DNA of 64,000 nucleotides, from NCBI RefSeq assembly GCF_001816145.1, contig NZ_MDZB01000073.1, positions 1 to 64,000 on the forward strand, read 5' to 3'. The position numbers and the translations under genes are program-made. The DNA comes from Hymenobacter lapidarius. GTDB lineage: Bacteria > Bacteroidota > Bacteroidia > Cytophagales > Hymenobacteraceae. Of this stretch, positions 42,659-50,197 are shown one piece after another. The notes below the pieces were generated by a model, which saw only the letters and a program-made list of their open reading frames with translations, ran no database searches and was not told the DNA's origin. Every line of letters begins with the position of its first letter. Positions within the stretch are counted from its first letter, which is position 1.

Positions 42659-43855
42659 CTACTGGTTATCCAGCAAGCCGCGGCCCGATTTGCGAATGTC
42701 GCCACTGGCCGCCAAATCCGTGGCCAGCTTGTCCAGAATGCCGTTTACAAACTGCTTGCTCTTGGGCGTGCTGTACAGCTTGCTGATTTCAATGTATTCA
42801 TTGATAGTGACTTTCACGGGAATGCCGCGGAAAAGCTGCATTTCGGTGAGGGCCATTTTCAGGATAATCTTGTCGAGCAGGGCCACGCGGTCCACGTCCC
42901 AGTTCTGCGCCGAGCTGGCGATGAGCTTCTCCATCTTGTCGTCCTCGATGAGCGTCTGCTTGTAGAGCGTTTCGGCAAATTCGCGGTCGTCGGCCCAGTT
43001 GGCCGAAAGGTTCATGAGCTCCTGCTTCTCGTCGGCGCCGAAGGGGAGCATTTTCAGCGTCTTCAGCACCAGGTTACGCACAATGGGCCGGTTTTCTTCC
43101 CAGTTCAGGTCGTCGGCTTCCAATTGGCGCGGCAGGGCCTCGCCTTTGAAAACGTAGTCCTTATAGAAGATGCGCAGGATTTCCAGGTCCGCGTCGTAGT
43201 CCATGGCGGCTTCGTCGGTGGGCTGGCCGCTCAGGTACTCGCGCAGCGGCCCATCGGCTTTCATTTCCTGCCAGGCCGCGCGCAACGCCTCCACTTCCTC
43301 CGCGCCTTCCCAGGCCAGCTTGCGCCGGATGGTCAGGGCCTGCAGCTGCTCGTTGGCCATGAGCTTGGCAATGGCCTTGCTCTGGTGCAGGCGGGTGGCG
43401 TCCAGGGCGTTCTCGCTGGGGCCCAGGCGGCGGCGCTCCTCGCGGCTCTGCTCTTCCTCAATCACGCCGAGCAGCGCGGCGGGCAGGTTGAGCAGGTGCA
43501 GGTACTGGTCGTGAATGCTTTCGGCGCCCACCAGCAGCTGGCCGCCGTAGAATTCGCCGTCCTTCTTCACTTGGTTTTGAAAAGAAGTGATGGCATCGGC
43601 TACGGCGCTGTCCACGGCTTTGTCGTCCGTTTTTTCGGGCTGCTCGCCGGTTTTGTACCACGCGCGCAGTTGGGCTTCGCCCATCTTGCGCTGGCCTTCC
43701 AGTTGGCGGCGGTCGGGCGCTTCCTTGGCCGTGAGGTCGGGCTCAAAAGCAGCCGCAATGCGGTCCTGTGCCAGCAGCAAATCGGCTCCCACCGCCTGGT
43801 GATAGGAGTAGAGCGACTGCATGACTTTGATACGGAGGAGGCGGCGGTTGAGCAT
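42659..43855 (-). CDS. nusB: Transcription antitermination protein NusB (long Bacteroidota form)
   Basis: NusB binds NusE and boxA RNA in rRNA antitermination. The 398-residue protein is much longer than the 140-residue E. coli form: it opens MLNRRLLRIKVMQSLYSYHQ, has a long helical charged middle, and ends with the NusB fold (about 265-390: RDFAETLYKQTL-type segment, VDRVALLDKIILKMALTEMQ, IPVKVTINEYIEISKLYSTP, FVNGILDKLA). Extended forms are normal in this phylum. It starts the leftward block. Confidence 0.93.
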   Translation of the reverse strand: MLNRRLLRIKVMQSLYSYHQAVGADLLLAQDRIAAAFEPDLTAKEAPDRRQLEGQRKMGEAQLRAWYKTGEQPEKTDDKAVDSAVADAITSFQNQVKKDGEFYGGQLLVGAESIHDQYLHLLNLPAALLGVIEEEQSREERRRLGPSENALDATRLHQSKAIAKLMANEQLQALTIRRKLAWEGAEEVEALRAAWQEMKADGPLREYLSGQPTDEAAMDYDADLEILRIFYKDYVFKGEALPRQLEADDLNWEENRPIVRNLVLKTLKMLPFGADEKQELMNLSANWADDREFAETLYKQTLIEDDKMEKLIASSAQNWDVDRVALLDKIILKMALTEMQLFRGIPVKVTINEYIEISKLYSTPKSKQFVNGILDKLATDLAASGDIRKSGRGLLDNQ

Positions 43856-43894
43856 ATTTATCTGGTAATCAGTATTGGGTATTCAATAATCGGA

Positions 43895-44004
43895 AAAAGA
43901 ACGTCATGCTGAGCTTGCCGAAGCATCTCTACCGCGCAAGTAATCAATTACTATCACAACGAAGCAGCAGAGATGCTTCGGCTGCGCTCAGCATGACGTT
44001 CTTT
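43895..44004. repeat. GAACGTCATGCTGAGC inverted repeat, copy 3
   Basis: Arms 43895-43930 and 43969-44004 (core GAACGTCATGCTGAGC and AGAGATGCTTCGG) are complementary over about 34 of 36 bases, with a 38-base AT-richer loop. It lies at the leucine dehydrogenase stop and shares its core with 3844-3938 and 7131-7157. Confidence 0.85.
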
Positions 44005-44005
44005 C

Positions 44006-45097
44006 TTAATACGTCGACTTCACTTTGCCCACGCTGGCGATGCGCTCCTTGGCCTGCTTGATGGCAGCGGCCTGGGGGTGCGAGCCTTCTTCTTCGGCTT
44101 TCGCCAGCACCTGGAGGGTGAAATCGTAGATTTTTTCGGTTTGGGTGAGGGCGCCTTGGCGGCTGGTGCCCACTACTTCGGAGTACACGTTGATGAGGCC
44201 GCCGGCGTTGATGAGGAAGTCGGGGGCGTACACAATGCCGCGGCGCACCAGCTCGGGGCCGTGCTGGTTTTCAACTTCGAGCTGGTTGTTGGCGCAGCCG
44301 GCCACTACCTGGCACTTCAGGCGCGAAATGGTGTCGTCGTTGAGGGTAGCGCCCAGCGCACAAGGCGAGTAAATGTCCATCTGCTGGTCATAAATCTCGT
44401 CGAGGCCCACGGCGGTGGCACCGAAGCGGGCCGCGGCTTCGTGGGCCCGGTCTTCGTAGTAATCGGTCACGATGAGCTTGGCGCCCTCTTTCTGCAGGTG
44501 CTCAAGCAGGTAGGTGCCCACGTGGCCCACGCCCTGCACGCCAATGGTCTTGCCGGTCAGGCTTTCGGAGCCGAACGCCTTTTTGGCGGCGGCCTTCATG
44601 CCCATGTAGGTGCCGTAGGCCGTCACCGGCGAGGGGTCGCCGCTGCCGCCCATGCTCTCGGGCAGGCCCGCTACGTGCTTGGTTTCCATGCGGATGTACT
44701 CCATGTCCTTGGTGGTCATGTTCACGTCTTCGGCCGTGATGTACTTGCCGTTCAGGTTCTTCACGAAGCGACCAAACTTGCGCAGCAACGCTTCGGTCTT
44801 CAGCGTTTTCGCGTCGCCGATGATGACGGCCTTGCCACCGCCCAGGTTCAGGCCCGAAATAGCGGCCTTGTAGGTCATGCCGCGCGAGAGGCGCAGCACG
44901 TCGTTTAGGGCTTCCATGTCGGAGGCGTAGTGCCACATGCGGGTGCCGCCCAGGGCCGGGCCCAGCACGGTGTTGTGGATGCCGATGATGGCCTTCAGGC
45001 CCGTCTCGTGGTCGTGGCAAAACACGACTTGTTCGTGCTGGTGCTCGGCAATCTGGCCGAAAATGGCCTCGGGAGCCATGAGTTGAGTTTCAATCAT
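44006..45097 (-). CDS. Leucine dehydrogenase-type Glu/Leu/Phe/Val dehydrogenase
   Basis: A 363-residue NAD-dependent amino-acid dehydrogenase, of the length and style of leucine/valine dehydrogenases: GIHNTVLGPALGGTRMW, the catalytic Lys region MTYKAAISGLNLGGGKAVI, GSGDPSPVTAYGTY and Rossmann GVQGVGHVGTYLL. It would deaminate branched-chain amino acids reversibly. It is divergent from an ABC exporter gene across a region with a palindrome between two promoter-like elements. Confidence 0.93.
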   Translation of the reverse strand: MIETQLMAPEAIFGQIAEHQHEQVVFCHDHETGLKAIIGIHNTVLGPALGGTRMWHYASDMEALNDVLRLSRGMTYKAAISGLNLGGGKAVIIGDAKTLKTEALLRKFGRFVKNLNGKYITAEDVNMTTKDMEYIRMETKHVAGLPESMGGSGDPSPVTAYGTYMGMKAAAKKAFGSESLTGKTIGVQGVGHVGTYLLEHLQKEGAKLIVTDYYEDRAHEAAARFGATAVGLDEIYDQQMDIYSPCALGATLNDDTISRLKCQVVAGCANNQLEVENQHGPELVRRGIVYAPDFLINAGGLINVYSEVVGTSRQGALTQTEKIYDFTLQVLAKAEEEGSHPQAAAIKQAKERIASVGKVKSTY

Positions 45098-45146
45098 GTG
45101 GGAAGGATTGAGCGTGGTGGGAATTTAGGTTGGGAAGAGTGTGGCG

Positions 45147-45154
45147 TAACTTTG
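45147..45154 (+). promoter_or_regulatory. -7 element of the ABC exporter gene
   Basis: TAACTTTG matches TAnnTTTG on the plus strand, but there is no convincing -33 TTG at the normal spacing. It ends next to the palindrome at 45156-45193. Confidence 0.4.
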
Positions 45155-45155
45155 T

Positions 45156-45193
45156 TGAATGGTACCGGAAGCCAAAGCTGCCGGTACCATTCA
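45156..45193. promoter_or_regulatory. 13-base-arm palindrome between divergent promoters, operator candidate
   Basis: TGAATGGTACCGG at 45156-45168 is fully complementary to CCGGTACCATTCA at 45181-45193. It lies exactly between the plus-strand TAACTTTG and the minus-strand TACTTTTG elements. It could be a regulator site or a 5'-UTR hairpin. Confidence 0.45.
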
Positions 45194-45198
45194 GGCCG

Positions 45199-45206
45199 CA
45201 AAAGTA
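45199..45206 (-). promoter_or_regulatory. -7 element of the leucine dehydrogenase gene
   Basis: Read on the minus strand this is TACTTTTG, a perfect TAnnTTTG match about 100 bases before the start. No clear -33 TTG was found. Confidence 0.4.
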
Positions 45207-45245
45207 CCCCATTTTTCCCAGACCGGCCCCTTTCCCACCCAGCCC

Positions 45246-47030
45246 GTGCGCGCTCTCAACGCCGTTAACCCGTTCATCTTCCGCTACAAATGGCATTTTC
45301 TGGCTGGCGTGCTCTTCGTGGCGCTCAGTACTTTGCTGGCCATTTTTCCGGCGCAGCTGGTGCGCTACGCCTTCGATTTGGTGAACGAGGGCCTCGACCT
45401 TTACAACCTGTATGAGGGCACGGAGTCGCAGAGCGAGGTGTACCAGCTGTTTGGGCGCAACGTGCTGTTCTACGGCGTACTTATCATCGTGCTGGCGTTG
45501 CTGCGAGGCATTTTTCTGTTCTTCATGCGCCAGACGCTTATTGTGATGTCGCGGCACATTGAGAACGACCAGAAAAACCAGATTTACCAGCACTACCAGT
45601 CGCTGCCGCTCAGCTTCTACCGCCGCAACAGCACCGGCGACCTGATGTCGCGCATTTCCGAAGACGTGAGCCGCGTGCGTATGTACCTCGGGCCGGCCAT
45701 TATGTACTTCCTGCAGCTGGTGCTGCTGTTCCTGCTCATCGTGCCGCTCATGCTCATGGTGAATGTAAAGCTGACGCTCTACACGCTGCTGCCGCTGCCC
45801 ATTCTGTCAGTCAGCATCTTCTATATCAATAACTTAATTGAACGGAAATCCGACGAAATTCAGAAGGCCCTGTCCGGCATGACCACCTTCGTGCAGGAGG
45901 CTTTTTCCGGTATTCGGGTACTGAAATCTTTTGTGCGCGAAGCCGACTCGCACGAGCAGTTTTCCCGGGCGAGCAACGATTACAAGGAGAAGTCGCTGAG
46001 CTTGAACTTCGTCAACTCACTGTTTTTTCCGCTGATTCTGTTCCTCGTTGGTCTGAGCACGCTCATCACGGTGTGGGTGGGCGGGCAGGAAGTTATCCGG
46101 GGCACCATCACCACGGGCACTATTGCGGAGTTCCTGATTTACGTGAACCTGCTCACCTGGCCCGTTACGGCCCTGGGCTGGACGTCGTCGCTGGTGCAGC
46201 GGGCCGAGGCGTCGCAAGTGCGCATCAACGAGTTTCTGGACCAGAAAACCGACATTGTTTCGCGGCAGAACGTGGAGCGGGAGCTGGTGGGTGACATCGT
46301 TTTCGAGCACGTGTCCTTCACTTATCCCGATACCGGCATTCAGGCCCTGCGCGACGTGAGCTTTCGGGTGCGGCCGGGCCAAACGCTGGCCGTTATCGGC
46401 AACACGGGTTCGGGCAAGAGCACCATTGCCGCCCTGCTCTGCCGGCTGTACGACGTGACGGCGGGTAGCATTAAAATAGACGACACCGACCTGCGCGACT
46501 ACTCGCTGCGGGCCCTGCGTGGCCAGACTGGCTATGTGCCGCAGGACGTGTTCCTCTTCTCCGACTCCATTCGCAACAACATCAACTTCGGCCTCGACCA
46601 GCCCGACGAGGCCCGGATGCTGCAAGCTGCCAAAGACGCCGACGTGTACGAAAACATCCTAGCGTTTCCCGAAGGCTTCGACACCAAAGTGGGGGAGCGG
46701 GGCATCACGCTCTCGGGCGGGCAGAAGCAACGCGTGAGCATGGCCCGCGCCTTGGTCAAGGAGCCAAAAATCCTGATTCTGGACGATTCACTCTCCGCCG
46801 TGGACACCAAAACCGAGAACGCCATCCTGGGCAGCCTGCAGCGCATCATGGCCAAGCGCACCAGTCTCATCATCTCGCACCGGGTGAGTTCAGTGAAGCT
46901 GGCCGATGAAATCCTGGTGCTCGACGACGGCGTGATTGTGCAGCACGGCACCCACGAAGCCCTGATGGCCGACGCCACCGGCCTGTACCGGGCCCTCTAC
47001 GAGCGGCAGTTGCAAACCGAGGAAGCGTAG
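45246..47030 (+). CDS. ABC transporter, fused permease/ATPase (exporter type) 1
   Basis: A 594-residue half-transporter with six membrane helices (about 20-310) and a C-terminal ATPase with GNTGSGKST, LSGGQKQRVSMARAL, ILDDSLSAVD and an H-loop SHR. It is the MsbA/LmrA-like exporter class; substrate not known. The GTG at 45246 (VRALNAVNPFIFRYKWHF) is the likely start, since an upstream ATG at 45159 adds residues encoded by the palindrome. It works as a homodimer or with the second exporter at 50.2 kb. Confidence 0.9.
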   Translation: MRALNAVNPFIFRYKWHFLAGVLFVALSTLLAIFPAQLVRYAFDLVNEGLDLYNLYEGTESQSEVYQLFGRNVLFYGVLIIVLALLRGIFLFFMRQTLIVMSRHIENDQKNQIYQHYQSLPLSFYRRNSTGDLMSRISEDVSRVRMYLGPAIMYFLQLVLLFLLIVPLMLMVNVKLTLYTLLPLPILSVSIFYINNLIERKSDEIQKALSGMTTFVQEAFSGIRVLKSFVREADSHEQFSRASNDYKEKSLSLNFVNSLFFPLILFLVGLSTLITVWVGGQEVIRGTITTGTIAEFLIYVNLLTWPVTALGWTSSLVQRAEASQVRINEFLDQKTDIVSRQNVERELVGDIVFEHVSFTYPDTGIQALRDVSFRVRPGQTLAVIGNTGSGKSTIAALLCRLYDVTAGSIKIDDTDLRDYSLRALRGQTGYVPQDVFLFSDSIRNNINFGLDQPDEARMLQAAKDADVYENILAFPEGFDTKVGERGITLSGGQKQRVSMARALVKEPKILILDDSLSAVDTKTENAILGSLQRIMAKRTSLIISHRVSSVKLADEILVLDDGVIVQHGTHEALMADATGLYRALYERQLQTEEA

Positions 47031-47107
47031 CCGCGGTGAACCGGGGGGGCTGCTTGCCTAACCAGCCGCCCCACACCCGTTGAATCTCAAACTCACCATT
47101 ACATAGA

Positions 47108-47500
47108 ATGAGCCAACGGATTGCCCACGTTACCCTGCTCGTCCGGAACTACGACGAAGCCATTGCCTTCTATACCAACGTCCTGGGGTTTGCTCTCGCC
47201 GAGGACGTAGACTTGGGCGAGGGCAAGCGCTGGGTGGTGGTAGCGCCACCCGGCCCCAGCGGCTGCGGCCTGCTGCTGGCCGAAGCCACTACTGACGAGG
47301 AAAAGCGCGGCGTAGGCCAGCAGGGCGCCGGCCGCGTGTGGCTGTTCCTGCACACCGACGACTTCTGGCGCGACTACCCCGTGCTGCAGGCCCGCGGCCT
47401 GCGCTTCCCGGAAACGCCCCGTAGCGAAGTTTACGGCCACGTTGCGGTATTTGAGGACCTGTACGGCAACAAGTGGGACCTGCTGGAGCCGCTGGGCTAG
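47108..47500 (+). CDS. VOC family (glyoxalase-like) protein
   Basis: A 130-residue vicinal-oxygen-chelate protein made of two beta-alpha-beta units: IAHVTLLVRNYDEAIAFYTN opens the first and VWLFLHTDDFWRDYPVLQAR the second; VAVFEDLYGNKWDLLEP carries a possible metal-binding Glu. His7 and this Glu are candidate ligands. Members act as dioxygenases, lyases or resistance proteins; substrate cannot be set. It follows the ABC exporter by 77 bases. Confidence 0.88.
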   Translation: MSQRIAHVTLLVRNYDEAIAFYTNVLGFALAEDVDLGEGKRWVVVAPPGPSGCGLLLAEATTDEEKRGVGQQGAGRVWLFLHTDDFWRDYPVLQARGLRFPETPRSEVYGHVAVFEDLYGNKWDLLEPLG

Positions 47501-47593
47501 TCGCTGGGAATTCGTTATCAGTTGCTTGTTGCTAGTTGTTGGAAAAAAACATTGATCAGCCTACTAATAGCTGACAACCAATAACTAGCAACT

Positions 47594-47643
47594 TTAAAAA
47601 CCCAGAGGGGCCATTCTGCACAGCAGAATGGCCCCTCTGGGTT
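47594..47643 (-). terminator. Strong hairpin between convergent genes
   Basis: A 19-base perfect stem (CCCAGAGGGGCCATTCTGC, 47601-47619, and its complement 47623-47641) with a 3-base loop. On the minus strand five T residues follow. It lies just past the sorting-domain protein gene. Confidence 0.85.
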
Positions 47644-47660
47644 ACTGGGCAAGCAAGGCG

Positions 47661-48152
47661 CTACTGCCCGATTCTAACCTGACGCATGCCGGTTTTTTCG
47701 TACGCCGTGCAGCGCACGATGTAGGAGCCGGGAGGCAGCTGGGAAACATTGAGTACGGTAGCTGCTTGGCCATTCATCATGGTGCGGGTGAGGACGGGGC
47801 GGCCGCTCCCATCGGTTACTTCAATGCGGGTAGGGCCCGGGTTATCGGTTTTCACGGTGAGGCGGCCGGCGGCGGCTTCAGCTTTCACCTTGATGGCGTT
47901 GGGGTTAGCCGCCGGTGTTTCGGGGGCGGGCGCAATGCGCGTGCTGGAGGCCAGGGCCGTGGTAGCGGCTGGCGCGGCAGCCGCTACCACGGGCGCATTC
48001 ACTACTCCGGTAGGCAAAATGGCTTCCTGGCCCGATTCGGGAACTGCGGGTGCGGTGGCGGCCGGCGCGGGCGTGACCACGGGAGCAGCCTGGGCATGAG
48101 CGGCCACGGGTGCGAGTGCACAGGCCAGTATTAGTAGTAATAAATGCTTCAT
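47661..48152 (-). CDS. Secreted Ala/Pro-rich protein with type IX-like C-terminal domain
   Basis: A 163-residue protein with a signal peptide (MKHLLLLILACALAPVAAHA), a long low-complexity Ala/Pro/Thr middle and a C-terminal beta domain of about 65 residues (KTDNPGPTRIEVTDGSGRPV, then LPPGSYIVRCTAYEKTGMRQ). The C-terminal part looks like a T9SS type A sorting domain (the GxYxVR and K-x-x-x-I pattern), although the final residues differ from the canonical KxVVVK-like end. The start at 48152 follows the signal sequence. Confidence 0.7.
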   Translation of the reverse strand: MKHLLLLILACALAPVAAHAQAAPVVTPAPAATAPAVPESGQEAILPTGVVNAPVVAAAAPAATTALASSTRIAPAPETPAANPNAIKVKAEAAAGRLTVKTDNPGPTRIEVTDGSGRPVLTRTMMNGQAATVLNVSQLPPGSYIVRCTAYEKTGMRQVRIGQ

Positions 48153-48292
48153 AATGGAGATACGAATTGATGAGGTTATAATTGCTAGCGTAAAGCTAAT
48201 AAATTCTGCAGCTTGCCCGCCCCGGCGGCGGTGCAAGGTGCGTGCCAGACCGTAAAAACAGCGTCGTTGGGAAAATTTTATTTGGCGTTGGC

Positions 48293-48324
48293 TTGCACTC
48301 AGTTCAAAAAAGCGCTTACCTTTG
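48293..48324 (+). promoter_or_regulatory. Promoter of the tRNA-Pro pair
   Basis: TTG (48293-48295), a 21-base spacer and a perfect TACCTTTG (48317-48324) match the Bacteroidota consensus. The first tRNA starts 26 bases downstream. Confidence 0.75.
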
Positions 48325-48349
48325 TTGCACCAATACCAAAGATACCAAA

Positions 48350-48423
48350 CGGGGTGTAGCGTAGCCTGGTATCGCGCCAGCATGGGGTGCTGGAGGTCGT
48401 AGGTTCGAATCCTGCCACTCCGA
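48350..48423 (+). tRNA. tRNA-Pro (GGG)
   Basis: The 74-base cloverleaf has acceptor CGGGGTG pairing with CACTCCG, anticodon stem CCAGC/GCTGG, loop ATGGGGT with anticodon GGG, and T-loop GGTTCGAATCC. C1-G72 and A73 are typical of bacterial tRNA-Pro. CCA is not encoded. Confidence 0.95.
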
Positions 48424-48442
48424 CGGAAGAGCAACAGCTCTC

Positions 48443-48478
48443 AAAGCCTCCGAACTTCCGAGTTCGGAGGCTTTTTTT
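48443..48478 (+). terminator. Terminator after tRNA-Pro (GGG)
   Basis: AAGCCTCCGAACT-type arm and its complement form a stem of about 12 bp, followed by eight T residues. Confidence 0.85.
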
Positions 48479-48531
48479 CGGCCGTAACTAATATTGGTAA
48501 TCAGAAACGGGCTGCCCCATCGGCCTGCTTT

Positions 48532-48605
48532 CGGGGTGTAGCGCAGCCCGGTAGCGCGCGTCGTTCGGGACGACGAGGCCGTAGGTTCGAATCCTGCCAC
48601 CCCGA
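48532..48605 (+). tRNA. tRNA-Pro (CGG)
   Basis: The 74-base cloverleaf has acceptor CGGGGTG pairing with CACCCCG, anticodon stem CGTCG/CGACG and loop TTCGGGA, anticodon CGG. Body and T-arm are nearly identical to the preceding tRNA. CCA is not encoded. Confidence 0.95.
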
Positions 48606-48622
48606 CATTCAGTTGATAACAC

Positions 48623-48656
48623 AAAAGCCCGCTGAACGCATGTTCAGCGGGCTTTT
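48623..48656 (+). terminator. Terminator after tRNA-Pro (CGG)
   Basis: AAAAGCCCGCTGAAC and its 15-base complement around a 4-base loop; A and T ends make it usable in both directions. Confidence 0.85.
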
Positions 48657-48883
48657 GGTTTCATAGCTCAGAAAGTAGTAGCTGGTAGCGCAAGTAAAGT
48701 TACACCGGCGCTGCCAACAAGTCGTTGGTTGTCAGTTGTGATTATGCCGGCAGCCCCTTTTACCAACGACCCCCAAATGCCTTTGCCGGGGGCAGAACGT
48801 TGAATAACCGCTTCGACGAAAGCTCCTGTTTGAACCCGCCACCAGCTGGTTGCCATTTTTATCTTTTTCTTAAAAACGTTCGG

Positions 48884-49402
48884 CTATTTCACGCCTATCC
48901 ACACCTCCGACGCGTCATCGGTACCGAAGCGTTCCAGGTAGAAGTCGCCACGCGAGCTGAGCTTGCGCTTTTCCAGGTACTCGAGCGCGGCGGGGTACAG
49001 CTTGTTGGGCGATAGCAAGTAGCTCACACCCGTGAGCCGGGCCGCCACCACGCGTTGGCCGGCCGGCACCACGCGGTAGCGAAAGCCGGCCGGCAACGCC
49101 TGACTGGTGTCGGGCAGAGCCAGACCGATGAAGGCGGTGACGGTGTCTTTGGCGGTTTCCGGGTCGTTGAGGTACAAATTGGCCAAGTCGCCGTGCAGGC
49201 TGGCCTGAGCATCTTTGGCCTGCCGGAATAGCTCGCCAAAGCCCGCGCCCGTGACGGCCCCCTGGAAAGGCTGCCCGGCCAGGTACACCGGCGCGGTAAT
49301 GGTTTCGAGGGTAACGACAGGCTCGCGGTTGCCCCCCAGGTACACGTAGACGCCAGCGGCAGCCACTGTTAACAAAATGATAGCAAGAAAGAGGTAACGC
49401 AT
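48884..49402 (-). CDS. Membrane-anchored GyrI-like effector-binding domain protein
   Basis: A 172-residue protein with an N-terminal membrane helix (MRYLFLAIILLTVAAAGVYVYL) and a domain resembling the GyrI/AraC effector-binding fold: AGFGELFRQAKDAQASLHGD, GFRYRVVPAGQRVVAARLTG and a final EVWIGVK. Such domains bind small molecules or hydrolyse epoxide-type compounds. Assignment is by pattern only. The start at 49402 puts the helix first. Confidence 0.65.
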   Translation of the reverse strand: MRYLFLAIILLTVAAAGVYVYLGGNREPVVTLETITAPVYLAGQPFQGAVTGAGFGELFRQAKDAQASLHGDLANLYLNDPETAKDTVTAFIGLALPDTSQALPAGFRYRVVPAGQRVVAARLTGVSYLLSPNKLYPAALEYLEKRKLSSRGDFYLERFGTDDASEVWIGVK

Positions 49403-49489
49403 GGGTAATTGAGTAAATGGGTACATTGCAGCAAGCTTGCTGAGACTTCAGCAGGCTACTTTCCAAACCACAAATTTATCTGTCAGCTG

Positions 49490-50197
49490 ATGAAGTGCTA
49501 CCACATATTACTACCGCTGCTGGTGCTACTCAGCCACAGCGGGGTTGCCCAAACCGGGCCGGCGGCATCGGAGTGGGTGCCGCGCCGGTGGACGGTGGGC
49601 ATCCAAGCGGCGTACTACCCCCGCATGGCAATGGTTGATGCGGCTGATGCGCCGAGTGGCTACAACTACGCGCGACCCTGGCCCGGGCTGCCTTCCGTGG
49701 CATACCAAACGCGGCGAGCGGGCGCGGTTGAAATCGGGCTGCTCCTGCGCACGATGCCCCAGCATACCACCGTCACCATTGACAGCGACGGCACTGCCGT
49801 TACCCAACGGCAGTCCTCCACGTGGGCCGTGCCAGTAGTATACCGCGGCCACCTAGATGAGAAACGCAGACGTTGGCGGACTGATTTAGTAGTTGGGTTT
49901 ATGCCCGTGTCCAGCTATTACAAGGAAGAAATAACTCGAACCGATGTCGCCACCGGGAGAACATATTTATCTGGAAACCAGCAGAAAGAGTATCATGATT
50001 TCTTAATCTTAGGGGGCCTTGGGGGCGCTTATGCGCTCACCCCTCACGTTAGCCTCACGGCGGATGCCCGCCTGGCTTTTTCGGCGGCGGGCTACATTTC
50101 CGAACAGTTATTGCCGAATGGCCAAAACGGTATTTCGGCCCTGGCCCCCGCGCTGAGCGCGGGCCTGAGCTACCATTTTGGGCCAACCCTACGTTGA
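49490..50197 (+). CDS. Secreted outer-membrane-type protein of unknown function
   Basis: A 235-residue protein with a signal peptide (MKCYHILLPLLVLLSHSGVAQ) and beta-rich sequence with WTVGIQAAYYPRMAM and a C-terminal LSAGLSYHFGP, as in small eight-stranded-type barrels. No family recognised. It ends 9 bases inside the convergent ABC exporter gene, in a repeat that forms both tails. Confidence 0.65.
   Translation: MKCYHILLPLLVLLSHSGVAQTGPAASEWVPRRWTVGIQAAYYPRMAMVDAADAPSGYNYARPWPGLPSVAYQTRRAGAVEIGLLLRTMPQHTTVTIDSDGTAVTQRQSSTWAVPVVYRGHLDEKRRRWRTDLVVGFMPVSSYYKEEITRTDVATGRTYLSGNQQKEYHDFLILGGLGGAYALTPHVSLTADARLAFSAAGYISEQLLPNGQNGISALAPALSAGLSYHFGPTLR

Noticed and set aside
48316..48624. 103-codon minus-strand frame ([19 protein letters not shown]) across the two tRNAs
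   Set aside because: It is the antisense of two tRNA-Pro genes and their terminators; this translated sequence is a familiar false ORF.
48668..48856. 62-codon minus-strand frame after the tRNAs
   Set aside because: No family resemblance, no signal or motif, and part of it overlaps a repeat-like GTTGGTTGTCAG stretch; too weak to call.
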